Shown in pieces: positions 35,370-44,443 of a stretch of 64,000 bases of DNA. The translations under genes and the position numbers were made by a program. Numbering within the stretch: the first letter of the stretch is position 1; every line of letters begins with the position of its first letter. Under the pieces are notes generated by a model. The model was given only the letters and a program-made list of their open reading frames with translations. It had not been told where the DNA came from and ran no database searches. This DNA comes from CAVVDY01 sp963815775 (GTDB lineage: Bacteria; Acidobacteriota; Terriglobia; Terriglobales; Acidobacteriaceae), in the NCBI GenBank assembly GCA_963815775.1, contig CAWFIB010000007.1, positions 1 through 64,000 on the forward strand. Direction: 5' to 3'.

Positions 35370-36233
35370 CTAGCGCGTTCTCAGCTCCTCAACCAACAGA
35401 ATCTCGTTCATCGATCCCGAGCGAAAGCCTTCCAGGTCGAGGGTGACGTACTGGAAACCGAGCGCCTTGAAGATGCGCGTGAATTCCGCCGCCATTTCTG
35501 CCGTCATGGCACGAGACAGCTCCTCGCGTGCGATTTCGAGCCGGACGATGTCGCCGTGATGACGGACCCGGAACTGTTCAAAGCCGAGCTCGCGTAGCGC
35601 GTCCTCGCCCTGCTCGATGGCTGCCAGAGCCTGCGGAGTCACGGGCCGCCCGTACTCGATACGTGACGAAAGGCAAGGGGAAGCGGGCTTGTTCCAGATA
35701 CGAAGGCCGGCCGCGCGCGCAAGCTGACGGATTTCGGCCTTGGTCAACCCGGCTTCCAACAACGGAGCCGCGACACCATGTTGCAGCGCCGCCCGCTGTC
35801 CGGGACGGTAGTCATCCTGATCGTCGACGTTCACGCCATACGCGATCGTCTTGAACGAGGTCTGTTCGCGATGACGTTCCATCACCTTGAACAGCTCGTC
35901 CTTGCAATGAAAACAGCGGGCCCCGTCGTTGCGAATGTACTCCGGATTATTCAGCTCGCTGGTGCCGACCACTGCCAGCGGAATGCCCTGTTCCTCCGCA
36001 AACCTGATCGCGTCGCGCTTTTGCGATCGGGCCAGGCTGGGCGAATCGGCCAGAACGGCCAGCATTGCTTCACCCAGTTCCTCATGCGCGGACCAGGCAA
36101 GGTAGGCAGAATCGACGCCTCCGGAGTAGGCAACCATGACGGAGCCCAGCGACCGAAGATTGCTGCGCAGCACTTCCAGCTTGGTTGCGAAGCCCTGCGG
36201 CGTGATTTCCACAATGGGGCGCGACTCGGACAT
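35370..36233 (-). CDS. larE: LarE-type ATP-dependent sulfur transferase
   Basis: 287 residues, typical for the family. The PP-loop SGGVDS is at 37-42 (VMVAYSGGVDSAYLAWSAHE). Further LarE marks are LADSPSLARSQKRDAI, NDGARCFHCKDELF (Cys107, Cys110), YGVNVDDQDDYRPGQRAA and KPASPCLSSRIEYG with Cys187. Cys187 sits where the sacrificial Cys of lactobacillar LarE is found; the additional Cys residues resemble forms that use an iron-sulfur cluster. LarE inserts sulfur into the pyridinium cofactor of nickel-pincer enzymes. No larB, larC or larA gene is in the window. It lies between the DsbA-like and lptD genes, spacers of 55-88 bp. Confidence 0.9.
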   Translation of the reverse strand: MSESRPIVEITPQGFATKLEVLRSNLRSLGSVMVAYSGGVDSAYLAWSAHEELGEAMLAVLADSPSLARSQKRDAIRFAEEQGIPLAVVGTSELNNPEYIRNDGARCFHCKDELFKVMERHREQTSFKTIAYGVNVDDQDDYRPGQRAALQHGVAAPLLEAGLTKAEIRQLARAAGLRIWNKPASPCLSSRIEYGRPVTPQALAAIEQGEDALRELGFEQFRVRHHGDIVRLEIAREELSRAMTAEMAAEFTRIFKALGFQYVTLDLEGFRSGSMNEILLVEELRTR

Positions 36234-36287
36234 CGCTTCATTCTAAGACAGTGCGAACTAAGACAGTGCGAAGATATGCTGCGCCGG

Positions 36288-38849
36288 TCAGTACAGGCGG
36301 TCCTGCCGGCGGATGTTTCCGAAGGTTCCGAAGTTCGCCAGGCTCAGGGCGAAGCGGTAGTAGTTTTCGTTGCGTACCACTCCCAGGCCCCAATGGCGAT
36401 ATTCAAAGGTCACGCCGCAACAATCCCAGTTGTAGGTAGCCTGAACACCGCCGTACTGCAACGCTTCAAGCTGGTAATCGTAGCCGATCGTTGCCGCCGC
36501 GTTGATCCCTTTGCGAGCGATATTGCCGTAGCCTCCCAGAAAATTGATCTGATTGAAGGTGCCGGCCGGAATAGGTTGGCCGCCGGTCACGATGGAGGCC
36601 GGAACCTTCAGTATGCTCTGCCCTGCGGTGGCAAACCACTGACGCCAGTGATGGCTGACCATGATGGTACTGGCGTTGAGCTGCTGTAACACCGGATCGT
36701 AATCGATGTCCCATTGCACATCGGAAGTACTGTTCTGGATTCGAAGGCGGGAGATCAGCGGCGAGAAGTGACGCGGACCATAGATGAAAGCGATGCCGGT
36801 AAAGTCAGCCGAGGTGTCAAACACGTTGCGTGCACCGGGGACGACGGCGCCGCCGAAGGTCGGGTTGAAGAAATACTTCTGCGCCAGCTTCCAGGTGATG
36901 ATCTCTTTGGCCGCGCCCTGGCTGTCGTCGCAGTAGCCCTCTTTCTCCTGCTTGTCGGTCCACTGCTCTGCACCAGACTGCGATCCCAGAGGAAGGTGGT
37001 GGGGGTCGCGAAAGCATTTGCCGGAAGATTTGGTCTTCTTAGCGTAGAGACGGTTGATAACGCCATATTCGATCTCGTTGGTGTCCGCCAGAATGTCCCG
37101 ATAATCGAAGCGGATGATGTTGGCGAAGTTACCGATTCCCGTCTGATAGCGATAGGTGGTGTAGGGCTCGAAGGTGTGCTTATACGCGTAGCCAAAAGGC
37201 TTGTGATCGAAGATTCGCTCCAGGGTGGGCGGCCGTACCTCCATCGAGAAGTGCATCACGTTGCGGTTGATTGCCTGGTTCAGTGCCTGGGGCAGGGACA
37301 TGACGGTGGTGGCGGGCTGCAGTCGCTGGCTGTAGATGGTCTCCTCTGCTCCCAGTTCGGGCCGCAGCGTCCACCCGCGTATGAATGCCGGGAGACTGAC
37401 GGTGGGATGGATGTCGCCACGGCCTACGGCCGTTGCGGTCTCGAATCCCGGCTCATGGCGCGACAGTACCTCGGCGGCCGCATCGTAGGTGTACATGAAG
37501 CGCGAGTCCGCGATCGGCGTTTCCATGCCGGCAAACTGAAAGCTTGTCAGGTGGGCGATGTCGATGACGTCTCCCTCGGCCGAGCTTTGATAGTTCTGGT
37601 AGCGCGAACCAAGAAGTGCGTTGAACCTTCCATCGCGGCTGCGGCTGACAAATCCCGAAGAGCGCACCTCAGAGTTGACGGCCTCGACGTAGTTCTGCCC
37701 GAAAGCCAAACGGAACAGATACGAACTCAGATAGTCGACCGACGCCACTCCGCGAAATCCATAAGGCAGAAGAATGTCACCGTTGAACTTTGCCTCTTCG
37801 CCACCCTGGTTCTGCCCGGTCTTTGGCTGCCCCTTGGAATCGACGACGCCGAAATATTCCGCGAGTGCGTGCCAGGTGTATCCGATGGCGCGGTAGGTGC
37901 CATACTGTGCCCATCCGCGTTTGCTGTACAACTCGGCGCCGATGGTGGCGTCGGAGCTGCGGTTGATTGCCCAGTAGAATCCATCCCCGATGATGGTGCC
38001 GCGCGTATTGGATATGCCGACGACCGGGATGAGAAGGCCGCTCTTGCGTCCCAGGTTGTCGATGGGGTGTTCCGCATAAGGGAAGTAAAAGACCGGAATC
38101 CTGCCGATGCGCAGCGTGGCGTGATGCATGCGCGCGTCTTCCCCAACCTCTACCGTGGCACTTTTGGCCATGAACCGCCACTTCGGCTTCGGAAGCTGGC
38201 AGGAAGTGAGGTAGCCATGGTGGACTTGGTAACGATCAGGCCCGAGTTTGTCCACTTCCTTGCCGCCGAAAAAGAACGGGGTGGACGAGGTGAGGAACAT
38301 CAGCTTGTTCTTCAGGCGCACGCCCGTGGATCCGTTCACGTCGTAGAACTTGCCACTGTCGCGGCTAACGTCGTAGGTACCATGCGTGGCGGTGAGGTGC
38401 TCGCTGTGTAGCTCCCCGTTGAACACCACGTGCCCCTTGGCGGTGACCATGCCGGTGGTCGAATCGTAGGTCGCTTCATCGCAATGCAGGGTATTCGAGC
38501 GGAAACGGATGACCACGTTCCCGATGGCGTAGTAAATATCTTGCTCTTTTTTCTGACGGTCGGCGGTGATCAGAACTTCATCGCGTCCCAGCGGGGCGTT
38601 GAGTGCGGGCCGAGGATTCGTTTCCTGTTCGTCGCCGCCGGCTTGCAACTGGTCGAGGGTTTTCTGAGCGTCGTGCGCGTCCTGCTGCTGGAGCTGGGTG
38701 GCTGATGCATCACCCACGGCCTGCGGCACGATCTGCGCGCCAGTTTCCGGCGAGCCGCTCCGCAACTGACTCGTTAATAGCTGAGGAGCTAGAAGGCAAT
38801 GACAAGCGAATAGTACCGTGATAATTATTCGAGTGCGGGGAATCATCAA
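36288..38849 (-). CDS. lptD: LPS-assembly protein LptD
   Basis: 853 residues with an N-terminal signal-like segment (TRIIITVLFACHCLLAP). A low-complexity Gln/Asp-rich region follows, then the OstA/LptA-like beta-jellyroll (about 90-230: VLITADRQKKEQDIYYAIGN, ATYDSTTGMVTAKGHVVFNG), and a large C-terminal beta-barrel ending in aromatic NYYRFALSLANFGTFG. It is the outer-membrane protein that inserts LPS into the outer leaflet. Cys123 in the jellyroll and the adjacent Cys810-Cys811 near the C-terminus mirror the E. coli disulfide pattern (CC near the end). SurA-like, DsbA-like and M48-protease genes are nearby. No lptE is seen. Confidence 0.9.
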   Translation of the reverse strand: MMIPRTRIIITVLFACHCLLAPQLLTSQLRSGSPETGAQIVPQAVGDASATQLQQQDAHDAQKTLDQLQAGGDEQETNPRPALNAPLGRDEVLITADRQKKEQDIYYAIGNVVIRFRSNTLHCDEATYDSTTGMVTAKGHVVFNGELHSEHLTATHGTYDVSRDSGKFYDVNGSTGVRLKNKLMFLTSSTPFFFGGKEVDKLGPDRYQVHHGYLTSCQLPKPKWRFMAKSATVEVGEDARMHHATLRIGRIPVFYFPYAEHPIDNLGRKSGLLIPVVGISNTRGTIIGDGFYWAINRSSDATIGAELYSKRGWAQYGTYRAIGYTWHALAEYFGVVDSKGQPKTGQNQGGEEAKFNGDILLPYGFRGVASVDYLSSYLFRLAFGQNYVEAVNSEVRSSGFVSRSRDGRFNALLGSRYQNYQSSAEGDVIDIAHLTSFQFAGMETPIADSRFMYTYDAAAEVLSRHEPGFETATAVGRGDIHPTVSLPAFIRGWTLRPELGAEETIYSQRLQPATTVMSLPQALNQAINRNVMHFSMEVRPPTLERIFDHKPFGYAYKHTFEPYTTYRYQTGIGNFANIIRFDYRDILADTNEIEYGVINRLYAKKTKSSGKCFRDPHHLPLGSQSGAEQWTDKQEKEGYCDDSQGAAKEIITWKLAQKYFFNPTFGGAVVPGARNVFDTSADFTGIAFIYGPRHFSPLISRLRIQNSTSDVQWDIDYDPVLQQLNASTIMVSHHWRQWFATAGQSILKVPASIVTGGQPIPAGTFNQINFLGGYGNIARKGINAAATIGYDYQLEALQYGGVQATYNWDCCGVTFEYRHWGLGVVRNENYYRFALSLANFGTFGNIRRQDRLY

Positions 38850-38986
38850 TCGCCGAGCGTTCCTTCGCCGGTAAATTCGCGCAGTGAGCCGGAATCTTGC
38901 ACGTTAGCACGCCCTATGCTCTCAGGCAAAACGGGAACGTTACTCTTCGCATACGGGTCTGCCGTATCCGGTAGTCGGGCCACGAC

Positions 38987-40051
38987 ATGACAGAGCAGCA
39001 ACCATCTCTCGACGACTCCGGACCGCCGCCCGAAATTTGGCGTAATGAAGTGCAAGCGCGGCTGGAGCATTACAAACGCCGGCGTGGCCGCCGCATCGAA
39101 GGCGCCTTCACTATGCGCTTTCCCTTCCCGACGGAAGAATCCCCAGCGGCGGAAGCCGATTTTGCCCTCGAGCCCATAGACGAGCAGCCGGTCGCAGTGG
39201 CCGTCGCCGAGCAAGCCATCGTCGGGCAAGCAGTTGAGCTGGCCATTGTCGAGCCGCCAAGCAAGCAGCCGGCTAAGATTTCGTCAGGCGCAGAAGTCAA
39301 TCAGCCTGAAGCCGTGGCCACGCTGTCCGTCGCGCCCAGTCCCGCCCTCCCCGCTCCCGAACCAGAGCCGGAGCCGGATGAGATGCAGGTGCCGGTGATC
39401 GAATTGCCCCCGCGGCCGCAGCCGCGCCGCAAGATAATCGCCTTTCCCGCTCCTGCCTATGCTCCCGTAGAGGCTGCGCGCCGCCTCGCCGATCCGGTGC
39501 AGCCCGAGCAGCTGCGCATCCTGGATGTGCCCGAAGAGCTGCAGGCGAGTCCGGCGTCACCCTTTTTGGAAGGCCTGCTGGATGCGCCGCCTGCACCCGC
39601 GCCAAGCGTACGCGCGGACTTGCTGGAGCTGCCCAGCGCGCCCGTGCGCGGTGCGAGACGTGCCGGGGCAGCGCTGGTTGACATGGCGATTGTGCTGGGC
39701 GGCGTGGGCGTCTGCGCCGCGGTGGCCAGCCGGTTCCTGACTCAGCTTCCGTCCATGAAGTTCGTTGTGGGTGGTGCGCTCGCAGTCTCGGTCATGTTGT
39801 GGGCGAGCTATCAGTATCTGTTTCTCGTGTTCGGAGGGCGGACCCTGGGCATGAGCGCAGCGCGCGTGCGCCTGCAAACGTTCAAGGGACGCCCGCTTAA
39901 TTTCCGCCAGCGCCGGCTGCGGGTTGCCGGCCTCTACCTTTCCGTGCTCTCGCTCGGTATGGGGGTGCTGTGGTATTTCGTAGATGTGGATTCGCTATGC
40001 TGGCATGACCGCATAAGCCAAACCTTTCCTGCGGCCGCTGATAAGTCCTAG
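38987..40051 (+). CDS. RDD-family membrane protein with long Pro/Ala-rich N-terminus
   Basis: 354 residues. The first 210 residues are soluble and low-complexity (Pro, Ala, Glu rich; e.g. ALPAPEPEPEPDEMQVP). The C-terminal 140 residues are the RDD domain: RGARRAGAALVDMAIVLGGV with the Arg-Asp signature, two further transmembrane segments (LAVSVMLWASYQYLFLVF; LRVAGLYLSVLSLGMGVLWY), GGRTLGMSAARVRLQTFKGR and DSLCWHDRIS. RDD proteins are of poorly known function; some affect ion homeostasis. It heads a plus-strand series with the cytochrome, lipA and HEAT genes, gaps 16-32 bp, and is divergent from lptD. Confidence 0.85.
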   Translation: MTEQQPSLDDSGPPPEIWRNEVQARLEHYKRRRGRRIEGAFTMRFPFPTEESPAAEADFALEPIDEQPVAVAVAEQAIVGQAVELAIVEPPSKQPAKISSGAEVNQPEAVATLSVAPSPALPAPEPEPEPDEMQVPVIELPPRPQPRRKIIAFPAPAYAPVEAARRLADPVQPEQLRILDVPEELQASPASPFLEGLLDAPPAPAPSVRADLLELPSAPVRGARRAGAALVDMAIVLGGVGVCAAVASRFLTQLPSMKFVVGGALAVSVMLWASYQYLFLVFGGRTLGMSAARVRLQTFKGRPLNFRQRRLRVAGLYLSVLSLGMGVLWYFVDVDSLCWHDRISQTFPAAADKS

Positions 40052-40067
40052 GCAAATTGCGATAGCA

Positions 40068-40466
40068 TTGATTCACCACCCCTTGGCTACTCGAAAACCA
40101 TCCACTGCGGGGAAACGCTTCCCGGTTCTTACTGTCGTCGCGGCCCTACTCTTCCTGTTTGCCGCCTGTGACGTCGAGCCGCACAAGACGGATGCGGAAT
40201 TGGGACTGAATCCGCAGCAGGCGGCCGGCCGCCGGGTCTATGACACGCACTGTGCGGAATGCCATTTCGCCTACAGCGCGCATAACCTGCGCGGTCCCAG
40301 CCTCCATGGCCTGTTTAAGAAGCAGTTCATGGACAACGGCATGCCGGCCAATAATGAGCGGGTTACCGACATCATCCTGCTGGGCCGGGCCAAGATGCCG
40401 GCCTTTCAGCAAAAGCTGACCCCGCAGCAACTTGACGACCTGATGGCCTACCTGCACACCTTGTAA
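40068..40466 (+). CDS. Small c-type cytochrome lipoprotein
   Basis: 132 residues from a TTG at 40068 (no ATG is available in this frame). The N-terminal hydrophobic part ends in LFLFAAC, a likely lipobox, so it is probably tethered on the periplasmic side. One haem motif, CAECH, is at about residues 60-64 (YDTHCAECHFAYSAHNLRGP). The axial Met is likely in RAKMPAFQQKLTPQQLDDLM, as in class I cytochromes c. It would carry electrons in the periplasm, but no oxidase or dehydrogenase adjoins it. It lies 16 bp after the RDD gene and 32 bp before lipA. Confidence 0.88.
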   Translation: MIHHPLATRKPSTAGKRFPVLTVVAALLFLFAACDVEPHKTDAELGLNPQQAAGRRVYDTHCAECHFAYSAHNLRGPSLHGLFKKQFMDNGMPANNERVTDIILLGRAKMPAFQQKLTPQQLDDLMAYLHTL

Positions 40467-40498
40467 CCGCCGCGGGCCGAGTAGAATCAGACAAGCGT

Positions 40499-41419
40499 AT
40501 GGCTACAGCTCCCGAGCTCATCCAGATCGAGATTGCTCCCCCCGTTCCTGCTCCCAAGCCAGAATGGCTGAAGGCGCGCGCGCCCATGGGCGAGAACTAT
40601 CACGATCTGAAAACGCTGGCGCGCAAGCTCGATCTGCACACCGTTTGCGAGTCGGCGCGCTGCCCTAACATCGGGGAGTGCTGGAACCATCGCACCGCGA
40701 CCTTCATGCTGCTGGGAAATCTCTGTACCCGGCGTTGTGGCTTCTGCGCGGTGCCCAAGGGCCGGCCAATGCCGATCGACTTCGAGGAGCCAGCACGCGT
40801 CGCCGAGGCGGTCGAGAAGCTGGGACTGAAGTTCGCCGTGGTCACCAGCGTGAACCGCGATGACGACAATGTCGGAGCTGCTCGCGTCTTCGCCGACACG
40901 ATCATGGAGATTCGCAAGCGCGTTCCCGGCTGCCGCGTCGAAGTGCTAATCCCCGATTTCCAGGGCCTGGAAGAGCCACTACAGATCGTCATGGATGCCC
41001 GCCCGGACATCCTGAATCACAACACGGAGACGGTGCCGAGGCTTTATCGCGTGGCCCGCTCGGGCGCTCGCTACGAGCGCACCCTGCGTCTGCTGGAGCG
41101 CGCCAGGGAGATGAATCCGGCGATTCCCACCAAGACCGGCGTGATGGTTGGGCTGGGAGAGAGCACCGACGAGCTGTTGTCCGTCTATCGCGACCTGGCG
41201 GCGAAGAATGTCGACATCCTCACCATCGGGCAATATCTGCGCCCGTCGAAGGATCACCTGCCGGTGGCTCGGCTGTACACGCCCGACGAATTCCAGTTCA
41301 TGAAGGTTGAAGCGCTGAAGATGGGCTTCCGCCATGTGGAGTCAGGGCCGCTGGTTCGTTCCAGCTACCACGCGCATGAGCAGGCCGATGCGGGGACGCG
41401 TCAGCACCATTTGACGTAA
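40499..41419 (+). CDS. lipA: Lipoyl synthase
   Basis: 306 residues. Both cluster motifs are intact: the auxiliary cluster CESARCPNIGEC and the radical-SAM motif CTRRCGFC, followed by AVPKGRPMPIDFEEPARVAE, VVTSVNRDDD, HNTETVPRLYRVARSGARYE, TKTGVMVGLGES and the C-terminal SGPLVRSSYHAHEQ. It inserts two sulfur atoms into octanoyl groups on lipoyl domains of 2-oxoacid dehydrogenases and GcvH. lipB is not adjacent. It lies within a plus-strand series after the cytochrome gene; the HEAT protein gene begins 16 bp after its stop. Confidence 0.97.
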   Translation: MATAPELIQIEIAPPVPAPKPEWLKARAPMGENYHDLKTLARKLDLHTVCESARCPNIGECWNHRTATFMLLGNLCTRRCGFCAVPKGRPMPIDFEEPARVAEAVEKLGLKFAVVTSVNRDDDNVGAARVFADTIMEIRKRVPGCRVEVLIPDFQGLEEPLQIVMDARPDILNHNTETVPRLYRVARSGARYERTLRLLERAREMNPAIPTKTGVMVGLGESTDELLSVYRDLAAKNVDILTIGQYLRPSKDHLPVARLYTPDEFQFMKVEALKMGFRHVESGPLVRSSYHAHEQADAGTRQHHLT

Positions 41420-41435
41420 GCTTCGGGGGGCGCTG

Positions 41436-42422
41436 GTGAGCAAGCCGGATCTGGTACAACGGGCTCTGGAGCGCATTGGCGAACTACGACACGCCGACCT
41501 GACAGATCAAGTGATCGGCGAGATTCGGCATAGTCTGCGCAACCGCTCAAATCTGGTAGTTGCCAAGGCGGCCAAGGTGGCTGGCGAGCGGGAGATGCGG
41601 GCAGTTGCCCCTGACCTCGCAGATTCATTCCACAGACTGATGATAGATCCCCTCCGGTTGGACAAACGCTGTGCCGCGCTGACCGAAATTGTGACGGCAC
41701 TGTACCAGTTGGACTGCGACGATCCTGACCCCTATCTCATCGGGCTTCGACACATTCAGATGGAAGGCTCCTATGGCCCACCGGTGGACGCGGCAGCCAA
41801 GCTGCGGGGCTTGTGTGCTCAAGGCTTGCTTCGCACGAGATATCCAAGCGCTGTGGATGAGGTCGTGCGGCTGCTGGTGGACCGTGAACCTGCCGCGAGA
41901 GCGGGCGCGGTGAAAGCGCTGGCAACGAACGGAGGTGAGGCCGGAGTTCTTCTGCTGAAACTCAAGGTTCATACGGGCGATCCGGAGCCTGAGGTCTTGG
42001 CGGAGTGTTTTGCCGGCTTGCTTGCCTCCGCCCCTGAAAGGTCGGTGAGTCTTGTGGGAGAGTATGTCGATTCAGCGAATGAGGCGGTTGCCGAAGCTGC
42101 AATCTTGGCCCTCGGGGAATCGAGAAATGAGCGCGCGTTTGAAATCCTGAAAGACAAATGGCAGCGTAGTGTGAGAGGGCCACTCCGCCGCGTGCTGTTG
42201 CTGGCCATGGCCTGCTCGAAGCTGGAACCGGCGATTGCATGCTTACTTGCGATCAGTAGAGAAGCAAGCCCACAAACCGCAGCACAGGCCATCGAGGTAT
42301 TGACAGCTTACCGCTCGAATGAGCGGATCAGGTCGTCGCTTCAAGATGTTGTTCGGCAACGAAACGACCAAATTGTCACCCAAGCCTACACCCAGCATTT
42401 TGGGGAACTGACGCCGCTGTAG
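41436..42422 (+). CDS. HEAT-repeat-like protein
   Basis: 328 residues, GTG start with a G-rich ribosome site. The protein is almost all helical with degenerate HEAT-type repeats (AARAGAVKALATNGGEAGVL, PEVLAECFAGLLASAPERSV, EAVAEAAILALGESRNERAF, TAAQAIEVLTAYRSNERIRS). No signal peptide or membrane segment, so it is cytoplasmic. HEAT arrays are binding scaffolds; no partner can be named. It follows lipA by 16 bp and is convergent with hflX (17 bp apart). Codon use looks slightly less GC-rich than in lipA. Confidence 0.75.
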   Translation: MSKPDLVQRALERIGELRHADLTDQVIGEIRHSLRNRSNLVVAKAAKVAGEREMRAVAPDLADSFHRLMIDPLRLDKRCAALTEIVTALYQLDCDDPDPYLIGLRHIQMEGSYGPPVDAAAKLRGLCAQGLLRTRYPSAVDEVVRLLVDREPAARAGAVKALATNGGEAGVLLLKLKVHTGDPEPEVLAECFAGLLASAPERSVSLVGEYVDSANEAVAEAAILALGESRNERAFEILKDKWQRSVRGPLRRVLLLAMACSKLEPAIACLLAISREASPQTAAQAIEVLTAYRSNERIRSSLQDVVRQRNDQIVTQAYTQHFGELTPL

Positions 42423-42439
42423 ATTGACCCGGAAGACAC

Positions 42440-43885
42440 TCAATTCCTGAGAAATCGTTCCATCTGACGCAATAGCGATTCAGGGGCCTCAGCCTCGATC
42501 TCGACGAATCCATCGCGATACTCCCTGCCCAACACCACGGCCCTGGCATCGATCGCCGCTAGCGCTTTGCCCTCCGATTGCGGCACCCGCAAGCGCACGC
42601 GGCTGATGGGGTCCTGCTCGATCATGCGGTCGATGTGTCCCAGCAGCCGGTCCAGGCCTTCTCCTGTTTGCGCCGAGACATGCACGATCGAATCGGTGTC
42701 GATCAGGCTCTCCCGCTTAATCGGACTCAGCAGATCGATCTTATTCATCACGTGCAGCCGCGGCTTGTTGTGCACCTCTAACTCGCGCAGAACTTCCTGC
42801 ACCTGAGCTTCTTGCTCCAGAGCTGCCGGACTGGTGACATCCGATACTTCGAGGAGCAGGGAGGCACGCTGCACCTCCTCCAATGTGGCACGGAAGGCGG
42901 AGACCAGGGTGTGAGGTAAATTACGAATGAATCCCACAGTGTCAGACAGGAGAGCCTCGCGTCGGGAGGGTAATTTGATATGCCGCAATGTGGGATCAAG
43001 CGTAGCAAACATGCGCGAGCTTTCCAGAACGCCCGCTTTGGTCAGCGCGTTGAATAGCGTGGACTTGCCGGCGTTGGTGTAGCCGACCAGCGCAACCGTG
43101 GCGATGGGGACCGATTCGCGGCGCCGGCGCTGCTGCCCGCGGATACGGCGTACATTCTCCAGTTGCTGTTTGACATGACGAATGCGCCGGTAGATTTTGC
43201 GGCGGTCGGTTTCGAGCTGAGTTTCACCGGGACCTCGGGTGCCGATGCCGCCGCCGAGCTGCGACATCTGCGCGCCCCGTCCCGCCAGGCGAGGAAGCAT
43301 GTACTCTAACTGCGCCAACTCCACCTGCAGCTGGCCTTCGCGGGTGCGAGCGTGCCGGGCAAAGATGTCGAGGATGAGTTGAGTGCGATCGACGACGCGT
43401 ACATCCAGCGCGCGCTCCAGATTGCGCTGCTGCGAAGGGCTGAGGTCGTGATCGAAAATGGCCAGCTCGGACTCGACCGCCGCCAGCGCGCCTTTCAGCT
43501 CATCGACCTTGCCGCTGCCGATCAGGGTCGCGGGATCGGGACGCGGCCTGCGTTGCAAAACCTGGCCGGCGATGACCGCGCCTGCACTCTCGGAAAGCTC
43601 GCGCAGCTCCGCCATCGAGTCTTCGGCCGAAAAGCCGGCCAGTTCACCAACCTCGAGGGCCGCAGGTTGAGCGACGGCGCTTCGTGCCAGGCGCGCACTG
43701 GGCGGCACAGACAAGCGGGGCGCGGCAGGAGAAACAAGAGGCTCCTGCGAAGATGCCGATGCCTTGGCCGGCGCCGGAGAGTGAGGGCCGCGGGTTGAAA
43801 ATTCGACCCCAACCAGAAAGGCGCGCTCCGCCCCAGGCAGGCGAGAGTCGCCGCTTGCTTGATGCGTACTGTTCCGCGCGGGCAA
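42440..43885 (-). CDS. hflX: GTPase HflX
   Basis: 481 residues. A Pro/Ala/Ser-rich N-terminal extension of about 70 precedes the HflX N-domain (GAVIAGQVLQRRPRPDPATL, GSGKVDELKGALAAVESELA, FDHDLSPSQQRNLERAL, RLAGRGAQMSQLGGGIGTRG, GPGETQLETDRR). The G domain has GYTNAGKSTLFNALTKAGVL (G1), FATLDPTLR, DTVGFIRNLPHTLVSAF (G3) and NKIDLL (G4). HflX binds stalled 50S/70S ribosomes and splits them under stress. It starts 5 bp after hfq on the same strand, the classical hfq-hflX pairing; a TTG at 43885 is assumed as start. The tail is short. Confidence 0.95.
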   Translation of the reverse strand: MPARNSTHQASGDSRLPGAERAFLVGVEFSTRGPHSPAPAKASASSQEPLVSPAAPRLSVPPSARLARSAVAQPAALEVGELAGFSAEDSMAELRELSESAGAVIAGQVLQRRPRPDPATLIGSGKVDELKGALAAVESELAIFDHDLSPSQQRNLERALDVRVVDRTQLILDIFARHARTREGQLQVELAQLEYMLPRLAGRGAQMSQLGGGIGTRGPGETQLETDRRKIYRRIRHVKQQLENVRRIRGQQRRRRESVPIATVALVGYTNAGKSTLFNALTKAGVLESSRMFATLDPTLRHIKLPSRREALLSDTVGFIRNLPHTLVSAFRATLEEVQRASLLLEVSDVTSPAALEQEAQVQEVLRELEVHNKPRLHVMNKIDLLSPIKRESLIDTDSIVHVSAQTGEGLDRLLGHIDRMIEQDPISRVRLRVPQSEGKALAAIDARAVVLGREYRDGFVEIEAEAPESLLRQMERFLRN

Positions 43886-43890
43886 AGACC

Positions 43891-44190
43891 TTAGCTTTGA
43901 ACCTGGCTGTTCTGCGTCGCGGTCGGCGGAGCGGCAGTGGATTCTCCGGCAGGGCGGTTGTCGTGGCGCTCCACATGAGCGGCGCGCGAAATCACCACTG
44001 TCGAAATCGCATGCTTGAAAATCAGTTGCTCCTGGTTGTTGGTTTCAAGCACCACGGAGTACTTATCGAACGACCGAATCCTCCCTGTGAGCTTCACCCC
44101 GCTAAGCAGATAAATGGTAATGACAGCCTTGTCCTTGCGGGCAGTGTTGAGAAACGAGTCCTGAATATTCTGTGCCGGTTTGCTTTCCAT
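43891..44190 (-). CDS. hfq: RNA chaperone Hfq
   Basis: 99 residues, within the usual range. The Sm core is clear: NIQDSFLNTARKDKAVITIY, LLSGVKLTGRIRSFDKYSVV, LETNNQEQLIFKHAISTVVI, with the Sm2 KHA motif of the RNA-binding ring. A flexible Pro/Ala/Thr/Gln tail follows. The hexamer pairs small RNAs with mRNAs; the conserved Gln near the N-terminus and Phe/Lys-His residues for uridine binding are present. It is followed by hflX 5 bp downstream, so the two share a transcript. A possible promoter lies about 130 bp upstream. Confidence 0.96.
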   Translation of the reverse strand: MESKPAQNIQDSFLNTARKDKAVITIYLLSGVKLTGRIRSFDKYSVVLETNNQEQLIFKHAISTVVISRAAHVERHDNRPAGESTAAPPTATQNSQVQS

Positions 44191-44317
44191 TGTTTGTTTT
44201 CCTCCCGACCTTCCATAGAAAACGGCGCCAGCGAAGCGCCTGCTGCGCTGCTGGTCCGGAAGTACTACAGGCCCACGACCGAATACCCTCGGTCATAAGC
44301 ACACAAGACTCTCAGTA

Positions 44318-44346
44318 ACCATACGGCGTCGCAAGCGCAATTTCAA
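44318..44346 (-). promoter_or_regulatory. Candidate sigma-70-like promoter for hfq-hflX
   Basis: On the minus strand, TTGAAA (44346-44341) is separated by 17 bases from TATGGT (44323-44318), 128 bases before the hfq start. Five of six -35 and four of six -10 positions match the general consensus. The implied leader of about 120 bases is plausible for autoregulated hfq. Confidence 0.3.
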
Positions 44347-44443
44347 TGAAAACGCCTTCCCATTGCGCTAAATTAGCTGTCGCGCCCGGATACACACTCT
44401 CGCCGGCCCCCCCGGCTCTCTGTCGCCGGGTTAGGAAACGCTT

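Noticed and set aside
36714..38411. 565-codon open frame antisense to lptD
   Set aside because: Shadow of the lptD reading frame in GC-rich DNA; no ribosome site or domain.
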